Translations under genes and position numbers: made by a program
Assembly: GCF_003144245.1 (NCBI RefSeq)
Contig: NW_020289988.1
Location: 310,001 to 374,000, forward strand
Length of the DNA: 64,000 bases
Reading direction: 5' to 3'
From: Jaminaea rosea
Lineage: Eukaryota > Basidiomycota > Exobasidiomycetes > Microstromatales
Notes under the pieces: model-generated
What the model was told of the DNA's origin: nothing
Databases searched by the model: none
Seen by the model: only the letters and a program-made list of their open reading frames with translations
In this document: positions 53,456 to 63,934 of the stretch, piece by piece
Layout of the letters: each line of letters opens with the position of its first letter
How positions within the stretch are numbered: the first letter of the stretch is position 1

Positions 53456-55829
53456 TCACGCGAAGCCGAATCCCTCTTGTGCCTCGGTGACCGCGAGAAG
53501 AAGGTTGCGCTTGAGCTCCTCGAAGGTACTATACGACGGCATGTCCAGCTGATTGAAGCTGCGCGGGCGCGGAGGCGTGGGCGATCAAGTCAGTAATGCA
53601 AGTGGTAGATCATCATCTCGCTGCCCCTTTGCCTACTCACCAGGTATGCGCCGACGGTAGCCTGTCCTCTCCCGGAGCCTTATGCACGCTCATTCTCTGA
53701 TCGCCACTCACCCCTTGCAGATGCGCGAATCCCTCTAATGGCACCTTACTGGTGCCCGTCACAAACTGCAGCAGCTTCGCCCTCGTCTCCTGGTCGAAGG
53801 AGCGGACCGCCCTCCAGAACCATGAAACGACGGCGTCTCCTTGGCTGTAGCCGTGTAGCTCGGTGTTGTTGCGCCACTCATCGACGTCTATGTCCGGCAG
53901 ACCAGAGATGAGGAGCTCGAGCTCCGTCTCGGAGAAGATGCGGATGAGCGAGGTGGGGATGATATCGTGGAATCCTTCGAGGAAGGCGTCGATCTGCGTG
54001 TGTGATGAGGGTGAATTGGGTCAGCTCTGCTTTGCAGCTGAATTCGATTCGTCTCGCGCCCCACGTACCTGCTTGCGGATCGACGCAGTCAATCTCTGCT
54101 CCGTCACCAGCCTCACATACTCCTGTTTGTTCTCGTCCGTTACCGCAATGTTCGCCCCATCCGGCTTCAGCTCGATCACCTGCGTCTCTCCAAACTCCTC
54201 GTTGTCTACGCTGAAGGTCAGATCGAGTACATCCGTAATCGAATTTTGCAGCATCCACTCGAGGGACTTGAAGTATTCCGGATCTACGGCCTCGAGGTCA
54301 CGATAATCTACTGCTTTGCCGAGGATATGCTTGTAGAAGGATCGAGTGAAGTAAGCATCCAGTAGTCGGCCATCGTAGATTGCCTTGCCTATAACTCTGC
54401 CCACGAACTTGAAGAAGGCGAGATGGTCCGGATTGACCGCTGACGCCCTGTTGGGCTGGTAAGTGGTCCGATCCGCAGCACATGGAGCAAAGAGCGCATA
54501 ATCCGGATTAAACATGGCCCTCGCCAGCACCTGGAACCATTCCCTCGTCACTCCCCCGGCATCCACCCCTTCCTCGTTGTAGAAGCGCACGTTGAGCTTC
54601 CCATGCTTGATCTCTGGGCCCGAATGGCGCGCAAAGTAGTGGAACGAATCCGCAAAGACGTATTGTCTTCTTACGCTGAGGTTGAGCGAAGTGTAATGCT
54701 CTCTACGGCCCTTGTGGAGTTGTTGGGTGAAGTAGTTGCGCTTGTTGTCGAAGTCGAGGACTTTGGGATTGTGAACTAACAGGCTAAAGGAGCCGGACAT
54801 GAGCGAGGGGTTGGCCCGAACCATCGTGTTGAGGATCTTGCGGTGCCGCTCTGTGAAGGTGAAGAAGTTCTCTGTCATCTTCTCGCGAGGCGTCTTAGGT
54901 GGTGAGGTGCGCATGGCGTCTGTGCCTGCGCCCAGTGGTGAGGCTGAGCCCCGTACTGAGGTGTTGGCGCTTCGACCGCTACTATCCAGCGCTGAGGCTG
55001 CGTCTGGTGTTGCGACGTGCTTGGAGACGACCATGAGGGACTGCAGACGCGAGCGGGGGTGCGAAAGCATAGGGTGAGCGTAGTCCTGCGACCCTTCGTT
55101 GTCGTCACGACGCTCTACTCACCTCGATCAAGGGCAACAATATCATCGCCGCGCTCGAATCCTCCTCCATCCTACTCAGACTCTCGCTCAATTTATCCCA
55201 CAATCCATCGAAGCTCAAGCTTTCATAGATGGAGACTAGTCTCTCCTCATCTTCCTTCTTTCTCTTCGACTTGTCTGCCTCTGCCGTCTCGTTTTCAGCT
55301 TTGCGGATCTCGTCCTGCATGGCTTGAGATGAGGAAGGGCCGGCCCCGTCGCCAGAGGTGGCTGGCAATCTCGTTGACGAAGACGATGAAGGACCTGCCC
55401 CGTCGATGTCGCCCATGACTGCGTCTGATGAGCCGCCGCCGCCCCCTGAAAGGGACTCAACTGCGCTGAGCAGCCCCATCGAGCTGCCGAAGGGGTTGCC
55501 ATTGGACGGGCCTGCGCCGCCGAGAGTGAAAGGCGCAGCTGCGGAGGAGGATGATGCTGATGCTGCTGATGACGACGACGATGATGATGATGCGCCTGGG
55601 AGACCTAGTGAGACAGCTGCTGCTGCGGGTATCACGATGGGGGGCATGCCTGAGCCAGAAGCGAGAAATGAAGGCAGAGAGGGTGGATGAGAGCCGCGAG
55701 GCGTGTCGTCGCCATCGTCGCTAGGTGGATCTCTGCGGCTGCGGGATGACAGATCAGGACGTAATTTGTCAGCTTTCAGTCGTACATTCGGGATCCAGTG
55801 CGATTCACAGCTCGTACGTACTCTGCCAT
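53456..55829 (-). CDS. HECT E3 ubiquitin ligase matching only the C-terminal part of Tom1/HUWE1
   Basis: Five exons (55829-55822, 55738-55123, 55040-54069, 53993-53641, 53558-53456) with matching phases give about 683 residues. The HECT domain is complete and Tom1/HUWE1-like: [54 protein letters not shown], and the catalytic Cys in [16 protein letters not shown], restored by the last splice. Upstream, [20 protein letters not shown] and [14 protein letters not shown] match the segment just before the HECT domain in Tom1. In other fungi Tom1 has more than 3,000 residues. Here the divergent NAD(P)HX dehydratase begins 540 bases upstream, so the rest is absent from this place. The proposed 8-base first exon (MA and part of D) is inferred. 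It acts in ubiquitination, nuclear or cytosolic. Confidence 0.8.
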
Positions 55830-56372
55830 GGTAAGCTCTCGACTTGATATCCGGCGAGAAGGTAGTGGTAGCGAGCAAAGCAACACTCAGTGTGAGCCTC
55901 CCGGGAGTCCAAAGAGAGGCGGAGGGCGGGCAGGCGGAGGTGGACCAAGGCGAGAGTGGAGCCGAGGCCGGCCAACCAAGTCGACGACGCTCGAGCCCGC
56001 CCTATTGGCAAAGTCACGCTGTGCTGCAAAACAACGTCACTCCTCGCCACACGATGTGCCCTCGACGATGTCGAATAATGACGCTATGTGAAGAGCATCT
56101 TTGGTACTGCGAGGATGCAACATCGTCGTGCACCCATGGTACCCCCGTCTCCTCGCGTGGCAGCTCTTCTCCAAGGCCCCGTCTGAAGATCGTCGAGCCT
56201 AAAATGGCCCTCTCTAGCTGCTCCAGCTGCTCACCGTTCCGTCCCACGCCCAACTGTGCGTCATCCTCCACTCCCACAAGGGTCCAGCTCGACATTCAAC
56301 ATTCGCACACGCACGAGTTGAGAGCGAGTTGATCCCCCCCATCCCTCCTTTCCATCCTAACAGTTCCACAAA
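55830..56372. promoter_or_regulatory. Divergent region between the HECT gene and NAD(P)HX dehydratase
   Basis: About 540 bases. Both strands carry open frames. The minus-strand frame 56295-56014 begins MSSWTLVGVEDDAQLGVGRN and looks mildly protein-like, but it has no splice partner or family match. This is too short for the N-terminal part of a full Tom1. Confidence 0.45.
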
Positions 56373-57445
56373 ATGGCCCAATCAACCTCTCGCGCCCTCC
56401 TCAATGAGGTCAAGCAACTCATCCCGCCTCTCAGCGACAAGCTTCACAAAGGCCAATCTGGCCGAGTAGGAATCGTAGGCGGATCGCGAGACTACACGGG
56501 CGCTCCCTTCTTCGCAAGCATGTCCTGCATGCGCTTCGGCGCTGATATGAGCCATACAATTTGTGAGCCTGAGGCAGGGAATGTGATCAAGACTTACAGC
56601 CCGGATTTGATCGTTCATCGTCTACTGGGAGAGGGGTGAGTGAACGCGCGCGCCACAGAGAGAGGCCAAGCCGCAACCGGGCTAGAGCGGGCGCTGATAA
56701 CAACAAGCGCTGCTCCGTACGCTCCCCCCTCACTCTTAGTCGTCCCCAAGCCGACATCCGCAAGGACCTCGAAGGTGTCTTCGCCCGTCTGCACTCCCTC
56801 GTCCTCGGTCCAGGGCTTGGTCGTGACGAACACATGCAAAGTTGCGCCCGAACTGCCCTCGATCTGGCGCGCAAGAACGACATCTGGACAGTCGTGGACG
56901 CCGATGGGCTCTGGCTCGTAGCCAATCACCCAGACGTCGTCAAGGGGTGGAACAAGGTGGTTCTCACGCCCAATGTGGTCGAGTTTGGCAGGCTGTGCGA
57001 TGCGGTCAAGGTGGATGCGAAGAAGGACCCAGACACGGCGGCTAAGCAGCTTGCTGCTGCCCTTGGTGGGCCCATCATCTTGGAGAAGGGGAAGGACGAT
57101 CGTATTACGAATGGGGAGGAGGTGCTCATCTGCTCAAGCCCCGGTACTCTGAAGCGCGCTGGTGGCCAGGGAGACATTTTGTCGGGCACCTTGGGCTGCT
57201 TGCTTGCATGGGCCAAGATCTTCCACAATGGGGAGGCTCGTGCTGCAGGCGCGCCTGCACCTGCGCCCGAGACGATTCCCGAGAAGAGGCTCTTGCTACT
57301 GGCAGCGTACGGTGCTGCAGAGACTGCCAGACGATGTAGTTATCAGGCGTATCAGAAGAAGGGAAGGGCAATGCTGGCTGACGACCTGCTGCCGGAGGTG
57401 GGGCCGGCTTACGAGCATCTGTTTGGGGACAAGAGCGGGAACTGA
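56373..57445 (+). CDS. NNR2: ATP-dependent (S)-NAD(P)H-hydrate dehydratase
   Basis: Two exons, 56373-56635 and 56740-57445, joined by a GTGAGT...CTTAG intron, give 322 residues. The enzyme repairs hydrated NADH/NADPH (NADHX) using ATP. Ribokinase-fold motifs in order: [40 protein letters not shown], the LGPGLGRD loop, [31 protein letters not shown] and the nucleotide/catalytic [12 protein letters not shown]. Length and order match the stand-alone eukaryotic enzyme (yeast YKL151C type). There is no clear mitochondrial presequence from this start, so a cytosolic form is likely. It is divergent from the HECT gene and close upstream of RRP41. The call is firm. Confidence 0.93.
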
Positions 57446-57760
57446 CTGCCCAGGAGGGGTGCATTGTAGCTATTGTGTATCGTATCGTCAAGCTGCATCA
57501 TGCTACGCTGAGGCATTCGATCATCGTTTGACTGGCGTGAGCTTGGTTGAGGATCCCAACTTCGTGGAGGCGGAAACGCGAGTCTGACGGACAGGCGGAG
57601 AGGCGGACGCAGATTGCGACTTCAAAATTGAATTCAGAAGAAGCATCGCCATCTCATCTTCTCGCCATCCTCACCGCCGCCTTCATCCTAGGTTTGTGGC
57701 AGGCTCGCAGGAATTCACTCCTCACGAATCTCGACAAATTACCCTGCTATCTCGCCCGCG

Positions 57761-58706
57761 ATGTCCCGCAACGAAATCCTCAGCCCTTCTCTCCTCCGAA
57801 TGGACGGTCGCCGCCCATACGAGCTGCGATCGCTTGAGTTGCACTTCTCCCCGCATCTTGTCGCCTCCTCCTCCTTCTCTTCGTCGTCGCGCAACTTCGC
57901 GTCCTCCTCCTCGACACTCGAGCAGCCCGACGGATCAGCTCGCCTCGTTCAAGGCTTGAATGATGTGACCTGCTGCGTCTTTGGGCCTAGGGATGGGAGT
58001 GGTGGAGCAGCTGGTGGTAGTGGGGAAGGAGCCTCGATCGAGTTCGAGGTATTGAATGAGAATGCCAGCCAGGTGGGACAAGAAAGAAGAGCAAACAGGG
58101 CGAGGAATGATCGGTGAGCTCCGGAAATCTGCAGCAGCCTTCCCCTCTTCGGTCGCAGCAGCTGACCACCCTACCCCCATCTTGCACGCCAGGCGAACCC
58201 AAGAAACCACCTCTGCCCTCACCAGTCTTTTCACCCCAATCCTCTCTCTGCACCTCTACCCACGCACGTCAAGCATCCTCGTCTCCCTCCTCGTAACATC
58301 AAGCGATGGGTCTCTCCTCTCCACATTGATCAACGCAGCCACTCTCGCCCTCGTAGCCGCAGGAGTACCAATGAAGGACTATTGTTTGGCCACGACCGTC
58401 GCCTTTCATCCGCCGCTCAAGAGCTCGCATACAGGAGGAGAGGATCCGGTACTGCTGGACCCTACGAGTGCAGAGGAGAATGATCTGCCGCACTTGACGG
58501 TGGCTGTCACGCCGAGGGATGGCAATGTAGGACTTAGCACGCTCGATGCGGGGAGGGGGAAAGTGCAGGGTGACCGAGTGGTGCAGGGTCTCAAGGTGGC
58601 AGTAAAAGTGGTGAGCGGAGCACTGCTCGATGAAGTGGAGATGGCCGTCAAGGGGTGGGCGAAGGGGCTGAGGGACGCGGGACTGGAGGGAGCCAGGCGG
58701 TCATAG
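57761..58706 (+). CDS. RRP41: Exosome core subunit Rrp41/Ski6 (RNase PH fold)
   Basis: Two exons, 57761-58113 and 58193-58706, give 288 residues. Rrp41 is one of six RNase PH-like ring subunits of the RNA exosome, acting in nuclear and cytosolic 3' RNA decay and processing. The start MSRNEILSPSLLRMDGRRPY matches the family (R-x-DGR-R). After a Ser-rich insert, NDVTCCVFGPRDGSG, TLINAATLALVAAGVPMKDY and ENDLPHLTVAVTP follow in the usual order. The splice joins RNDR to RTQETTSALT, restoring the helix with the ring-contact residues. In eukaryotes the subunit has lost phosphorolytic activity. It is slightly longer than yeast Ski6 (246) because of Ser and Gly inserts. Its 3' end converges on TIM10. 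Confidence 0.9.
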
Positions 58707-58820
58707 AGGGTCCACGCAATAGCACATCGTTCGATGTCCCCATTCACGCCCCAGTCCACAACCCATCTAGTCTGCATGCCATCAGTGTCATTGGTCCATC
58801 GCTCGCTTTTTTCTCTGTGC

Positions 58821-59318
58821 TCAGAAGAAGGAGCCACCGCCACCACCGGCTCCCTGCCTTTGCGAACCGATCTGCTGCATCTGCTCCCCGACCTTGGTGT
58901 TGACCGCAAAGAACTTGGCTACGCAGCTGCACGCGAGCGGGTCAGAGGGAAGTCAGTCATGATTGGAAGGCGAGGCAAGAATGAAAATGAGGAGCGCACC
59001 CACCGATCAATGCAGACGCTCTCTCCCTTGTTCAGGTCTGCCTCGAGGTATCGCGTTGAGATGCACTTGGCGTGGCATGAGTTGACCAGCTTGTTGAATG
59101 TGTCCGTGATCATGTCGAGCTGCCCAGCATCAACGACAAGAAAGGATTGCATGAAGTGAGCGGTTGTCCACCAGTTGCGCAGCACCATCTGCACCTCGCG
59201 CGCTTGCGCTCGAACTCACCTCAGTGGTAGCTGCCTCAAGCTGAGGGGAAAGCCCGCCGCTCGCACCCATTTGTGCCGGCGCGGATTGCTGTGATGAACC
59301 GCCGAAGCCAAAGACCAT
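58821..59318 (-). CDS. TIM10: Small Tim chaperone Tim10
   Basis: Three exons (59318-59220, 59119-59004, 58926-58821) give 106 residues. With Tim9 it forms the hexameric chaperone of the mitochondrial intermembrane space that delivers carriers to TIM22. The twin CX3C signature is intact: CHAKC in LDMITDTFNKLVNSCHAKCI, then CIDRC in NKGESVCIDRC, the second split by the last intron. VAKFFAVNTKVGEQMQQIG follows. LDMITD, EADLNKGESV and the spacing favour Tim10 over Tim8, Tim9 or Tim13. N-terminal Gly/Ser and a Gly-rich C-terminal tail are extensions. The last intron leaves no alternative cysteine. Cysteines should be oxidised by Mia40. It is divergent from the SCOC-like gene. Confidence 0.92.
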
Positions 59319-59575
59319 TGTGTGTGTGTGAATTCAAGCTGAAGATTGTCTGGAGGTGGTGATAATGAGAGCAAGTGGAAATCTCAACCTGGTCGAGCGA
59401 CCTCCGCTTTCTCAGACTGTCGGAGCGGAGCCGCGCCGATCCAGTCGATGGAGATGGAGATGGAGGTCGATGCGAGATGCACACACGCCGCCGCCTTTGC
59501 CATCAAGCAATCCAACACTTGTCACCACTTCTCCCCTCGTCTCTCCTCAACGACCCTCTCTACAGCCTCCTCTCC

Positions 59576-59830
59576 ATGTCCACAGACCCCACCTCTTCCT
59601 TCATCGAGTCCGCAGCATGGACATCCACCGCTGAACCCACGGCGGACGAGGTCATCGAAAAGCAGAATCTCATCAAGGAGATCCTCTCGAGTCAAGAGTC
59701 ACTCAAGGCTCTCGTGACTAGGGTGCAAGGGGTTCAGGCGGATTGCACCAAGGCAGAGGCCGATAATGAGATGCTGCAGAGTTATGTTGAGAGCGTCACA
59801 AAGAGTCTGGCTGCCAAGGGGGCACAGTGA
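59576..59830 (+). CDS. Short coiled-coil protein (SCOC/Slo1-like), 84 residues
   Basis: A single exon. The sequence is one long heptad-repeat helix: EVIEKQNLIKEILSSQESLK, then ALVTRVQGVQADCTKAEADN and EMLQSYVESVTKSLAAK. Pattern and size match the SCOC family, which binds Arl1/Arl3-type GTPases at the Golgi and is linked to autophagy in animals; in yeast the Slo1 protein interacts with Arl3. The family is recognised by LQSYVESV in the place of the conserved LGQYIENL and by KQNLI near the start. The short size makes this moderate. The ATG at 59576 precedes a Thr/Ser-rich leader. The gene diverges from TIM10 with about 260 bases between the starts. Confidence 0.6.
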   Translation: MSTDPTSSFIESAAWTSTAEPTADEVIEKQNLIKEILSSQESLKALVTRVQGVQADCTKAEADNEMLQSYVESVTKSLAAKGAQ

Positions 59831-60789
59831 GATGTTACGGGATTGGGGTGGAAGTTGGGGAGATGGGGAGATGTGTCATGCTCATCCTCCCATCATCAAG
59901 GGCAATATCAGGGTGTCTCCAAGAAGCTGCCATCAAGCTCAGCCCAAGTGCCCATGGCTGTCACTATCACAACCATCGTCAACTCGGCTCAGGTCCCCCC
60001 GCTCCCAGCTCACAAGGCTCAGCTCATCTTCGACGTGCAGGCCACCTCTATTGCTTCACAACGACAGCATTCGCCGATGCTCGATGCGTCAAGGAGAGGC
60101 CCAGCCATCATCAATGTTGAAAGGGCGAGAGTGAGGGCTCAGAAAACAGGCGAAAGGGCACCAAAGACAACGGCGAAGAAAACGGGATAGCTCGGAAGAG
60201 CTCACCGAGGGTCATCTGGTCCTACCGTCGCTTGCCCCATGCGAAGTCATCGCGGCTAGCAGCCTTGCTGTAGGCTCAAATGGCTCGCATCAGCTTGCGA
60301 TGCAGCTCGGCCAATGACGTCGAAGCAATGCGGCCATGTTGCGTTTGGGCATTGCCGAAGAGGATGCTGAGGAGTCGCCATTCGCTGGCGGACGCAAGCA
60401 GAAGGTGTAGATTGCGCCAAAGAAGGGCTCGATCAGGTCGAAGCGAGTGTTCCAGCTGTCGAGATGACATTGACACGGAGGCCCTTGATTGTCAGCGGCC
60501 AGAGTGTCAATACACTGCGGAAAGGCAGATTCAGTAGAAGCGATGTCTGCTCGTCACATGGTCTTCTTGGACTCTCTGCTCATCAAAGCTTTGACTCGCT
60601 GTAGTCCTCGCCGCCAACATCACTTTCACTGTGCCCATTTCCCATCACCACGCTGTCTTGCGGTTCAATCCTCTCTGTGCTGATATCAAAAATGCTGTCA
60701 TTTGCAGGATGAAGCGCGCCTCTATGACCACTATCTCATCGCAATGACCTGTCCTGGTTCTGTCCTGTCCAGTCCCGTCCAGCTGTGTT
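59831..60789. other. Gene-free stretch between convergent genes
   Basis: About 960 bases between the SCOC-like stop (plus) and the NDUFA11 stop (minus). A frame of about 115 codons at 59843-60190 has no ATG at its start and no motif. No RNA gene was recognised. Confidence 0.5.
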
Positions 60790-61533
60790 CTACGCTGACT
60801 CCTCCGTCTCCTTCGGTTGCTGTGAGCGCCGTGCAAATGTATCATGGACTTGTGGTTAGCTCGCTCCTCTCTCTCTCCTCCTCGGATTCCTCGTCTCCCA
60901 TCCTTCGCCCGACGCTCACCTTGAAGAACGCATTCCTCCTCTCTTTCCTCAGCTCTCTCCAGTCAGGCTGGTTCTCATCTCCGCCACCTGCAGCGAGGGG
61001 CAAACCCTCCTTGTACGGTCCAGTGAGCGAGTCGCCCGCTGCTCTGAATGTTCCCATGAGGGTGCCAAGAGCCAAGCAGCTACCGAACATCATGGGGACG
61101 GAGCGCGCTGAGGGCGAAGGGAAGTGGGGAGTGGCATCGAAGTCAGCTTCCGCGTTATGGAGGGCAAGGCTATCTTCCTTCGATCGCATCACGCCCACTC
61201 ACCTTGAGCACCAGCAACGAATCCCGCCGCACACCCGCCAGCAGCAGCATTCATGGCCCCGTCCTCCTGCCTGACATTAGCTACCATTGCATCGGTGAAA
61301 GCGAACGTTCCCGCCGCGGCCGTGAAGAAAGCCACGGTAGATCCTGTTCTCGTGAAGATACCCAACGCACCACGGTCGTGCTTTCCCAAGCTGTTCTGCA
61401 CCGCTGATACGAAAGTGCCCGCTGCCAACCCGGTAAGAGCGGCTGACATTCCCGCATTTACTGACGACTTTTGAGTGTAGTGTGAGGCGGGAGCGTCGAG
61501 CTTCTCGCGCTGCGCCGCGGCGTTGGACGACAT
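60790..61533 (-). CDS. NDUFA11: Complex I accessory subunit NDUFA11 (B14.7, Tim17-like family)
   Basis: Three exons (61533-61203, 61107-60920, 60819-60790) give 182 residues. Accessory subunit in the membrane arm of mitochondrial NADH dehydrogenase, of the Tim17/22/23 fold. Four Gly/Ala-rich segments are visible: SVNAGMSAALTGLAAGTFVS, GALGIFTRTGSTVAFFTAAA, MNAAAGGCAAGFVAGAQARS and MMFGSCLALGTLMGTF. The first splice joins VAGAQ to ARSVPMMF. For the end, I joined RNAFFK across a 100-base GTGAGC...CACAG intron to a 10-codon exon QPKETEESA plus stop, because fungal relatives end in a short PPK/E tail; reading through would give 19 other residues. The N-terminus HYTQKSSVNAG is typical of the fungal 21.3b subunit. 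Inner mitochondrial membrane. Confidence 0.82.
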
Positions 61534-61820
61534 GATGGACGGAGGGTGGAGTGATGGTGGGAGTGATGAGGAATCGGAAGGTGGAAGCGTTGCGGGGACG
61601 CACGATGGACGGCTCGTCGGCCATAGCCACGAGGCAACTGAGTCGCCCAAGTCGACTCGACTCGAGAGGCGCGACTCGGGCCCGATTGGGCAGAGACGGA
61701 AGGCGAGTCGAGAGAGAGAGATTGAGCAGCCACTTTCCATGACTCTCAATCTCACACATCATCGTCGTCGTCGTCATCATCACCACGACATAGCATACAC
61801 CCACCTCGCACCTCGGAGCA

Positions 61821-62966
61821 ATGGCATCCCTTACGGCCAGCGTGGCCAGACGGGCCTTCTCGCAGTTTGCGCCCGCGAGCACAAGCGCAGCCGCAGCCAC
61901 GGCCACCACCAGCGCAGCCTCCTCATCCAGCGCAGCTCCCGCTCCTCCCCCGCCACAACAACGCATCCCTAATAACATTCCTCCGCGCCAAAAGGCAGAC
62001 CGACTCAAGGGCAAGGCTCGCTGTGTTATTCGCAGCCATGTCGGCTCCACACCCCTCCTCGTGCCCCCTCAGGCCTCCTTCGAGTTCCTCTGTTACCCAC
62101 CGCACACTAACCCGACGAAGAGTATGCCAAAGACCCTCTTCTTTGCCACGTCCGTCCGGGTAAAAGGACCGCTGGGAGAGATGTTGGTGCCGCATTTCGA
62201 CCAAATCGCTATCAGGAAGGCCGAGGAACAAGGCAAGGCTGGGAGTAGCAAGGGGAATGAGGCAGAGGAGGGGTATGTGACATGGAATGTCCAAGCGGGG
62301 ACACCGCGGAAGGATGGGTGAGTGCGCGATGCGTGTCCAGTGACAATCGCAATCACAAAGAGCTTACCCTTGGACACCCTTGTTCTGCTCGCAGGCACAA
62401 CTACTTGAACGGTCGATGGGGTCTCACTCGGCAGCTCCTGTACAACGCCGTCAAGGGAGTAACGGAAGGTCACTCGATCGTGCTGCGCCTCGTCGGTGTA
62501 GGGTACCGGGCTACGGTAGAGGACGAAGACAGGCATGTCGAGTCTGATCTTGAGAAGTGGTTCAAGCCAGGTACGAGGACCTTCTTCGTTTCCAAGGTAC
62601 AGGAGGAGGCGTACAGGAACATGTTGGCGGCGGAGAGGGAGAAGAAGGAGCCGTGGAAGAGGTTGGCGTTGAGACTGTGAGTGCGCGAGCGGGCGGTGCG
62701 TCGACGATTTTCGTCATTCAAAGCTGACTCACCCCCTCTTGTCCTCCAACAGTGGCTACTCCCACCCGGTGCTTATGACGATCCCCCGCGGTATCACGGC
62801 ATCGACACCCACGCCGACCCGCATCGTACTCAAGGGCGTAGACATTCAGCAGCTCGGCCAATTTGCAGCCAAGCTGAGGGCATTCAGGCCGCCAGAGCCG
62901 TACAAGGGCAAGGGTGTGTTTGTCAACGATGAGCAGATCAAGCTGAAGAGCGCCAAGAAGAAGTAG
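61821..62966 (+). CDS. MRPL6: Mitochondrial large-subunit ribosomal protein uL6m (Mrpl6)
   Basis: Three exons (61821-62317, 62395-62676, 62753-62966) give 330 residues. N-terminal presequence [16 protein letters not shown] lacks acids and is Arg/Ser-rich, so mitochondrial import is expected. The uL6 fold is split by introns: [14 protein letters not shown] with [11 protein letters not shown], then [20 protein letters not shown] and [20 protein letters not shown], and last [19 protein letters not shown] with [20 protein letters not shown]. The C-terminus [20 protein letters not shown] is the conserved L6 ending that binds 23S-type rRNA. An insert of about 30 residues lies between the two halves. 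Assignment is firm. Confidence 0.93.
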
Positions 62967-63018
62967 AGCGCGCAATTTCGGGGCGCACTCGTAGTAATAT
63001 CATTTGCGTTGTACATGA

Positions 63019-63818
63019 TTATACGGCGAGGCCCAAGTCCTCTTCATTTTCATCGCCCATGCTTGCTGGTACGCCCGGGTATGTGATGCTGCTTTGCGCT
63101 GGCTGGGCGTCGCTCGATCCAACGGAGGCATCGTCTTGCCGGCCGTGAGCTCCTGTCTCGGCCCTCTGTGTCGCCGATGCTCCACCCTCCATCGCAGCTC
63201 GCTCTTGACCATCGACCGTCTCCTTCAAACCCTTCTTCTTGCCTCTGTCCCTCCTCTTCTCCCCCCTTTTGATAGCCGCCCGTCTTTCAGCAATCTCCTT
63301 CCTATCCCTCTTGATCACCCTCTCCTGCAACTTCTTGATCGTCCCACTGACCGCCACAACATGTATTCTCACGGGCATCGTCTCCCTCCTCGTCGTACTT
63401 CCTCCCTTTCCCGTTTCGCCTTTTGTCACCACATTGACTTCAAGGCGGCCAATCAAGCTTACCCCACCCCTCACCGTCTCTGCTCCTGTACGCGCGCAAC
63501 GCAGGATGACCAAGCGGGTGGAGTCCGAGGTGTACTTGACGCTGAGCGAGGACGAGGAGGAGAGGGCGCCGCTGGTCGTTGGACCAAAGTGTGTGAGGAG
63601 CGAGGAGCGGATAGATTGGAGTAGAGAGGTGGGCGGAATGGATATGGATGTGCTCGAGGAGGGATCGGATGGGGTAGGGAGAGGGGAGGTGGGAAGGTCT
63701 AAAGAGAGGAGAAGCCAACGATTCTGCGGGATGAGGAGGAAGAAGAGTCAACTTAGTGAACACGCCCAATTGAGTCTGTAGTCTGTCAATGCAGCTACTT
63801 ACCTTGAAGCGGACCATC
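63019..63818 (-). CDS. POP5: RNase P/MRP protein subunit Pop5
   Basis: Two exons, 63818-63804 and 63723-63019, give 239 residues. The first exon encodes only MVRFK; the second continues NRWLLLSLDLP, so the splice recreates the Pop5 start MVRFKNRWLL. Pop5 is a core protein of RNase P and RNase MRP, which mature tRNA and rRNA in the nucleus. Other family points are LLQSIRSSLLTHFGPTTSGA, then VKYTSDSTRLVILRCARTGA and ETVRGGVSLIG, and at the end of the fold VRIHVVAVSGTIKKLQERVI followed by KRDRKE. A Thr/Gly-rich insert precedes that last part and a Lys/Arg- then Gln/Gly-rich tail of about 80 residues follows. The donor here is GTAAGT. Confidence 0.85.
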
Positions 63819-63934
63819 ACTTGAAGCTTCGTAGTCGCTATCGTGTCATCTGATTGTTTGTACAGGACAAACGGAGGAGTGCAAGATGCAGCCTCGCTCC
63901 CAATCCCGAGACGGACGGGAGTAGAGAATCTTGC

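Noticed and set aside
56014-56295. Minus-strand frame beginning MSSWTLVGVEDDAQLGVGRN as first exon of the HECT gene
   Set aside because: It has no splice that keeps frame to the HECT exons and does not resemble Tom1; it lies in a divergent promoter region.
59843-60190. Plus-strand frame of about 115 codons after the SCOC-like gene
   Set aside because: It lacks an ATG at its start, no splice joins it to the SCOC-like gene, and no family is evident.
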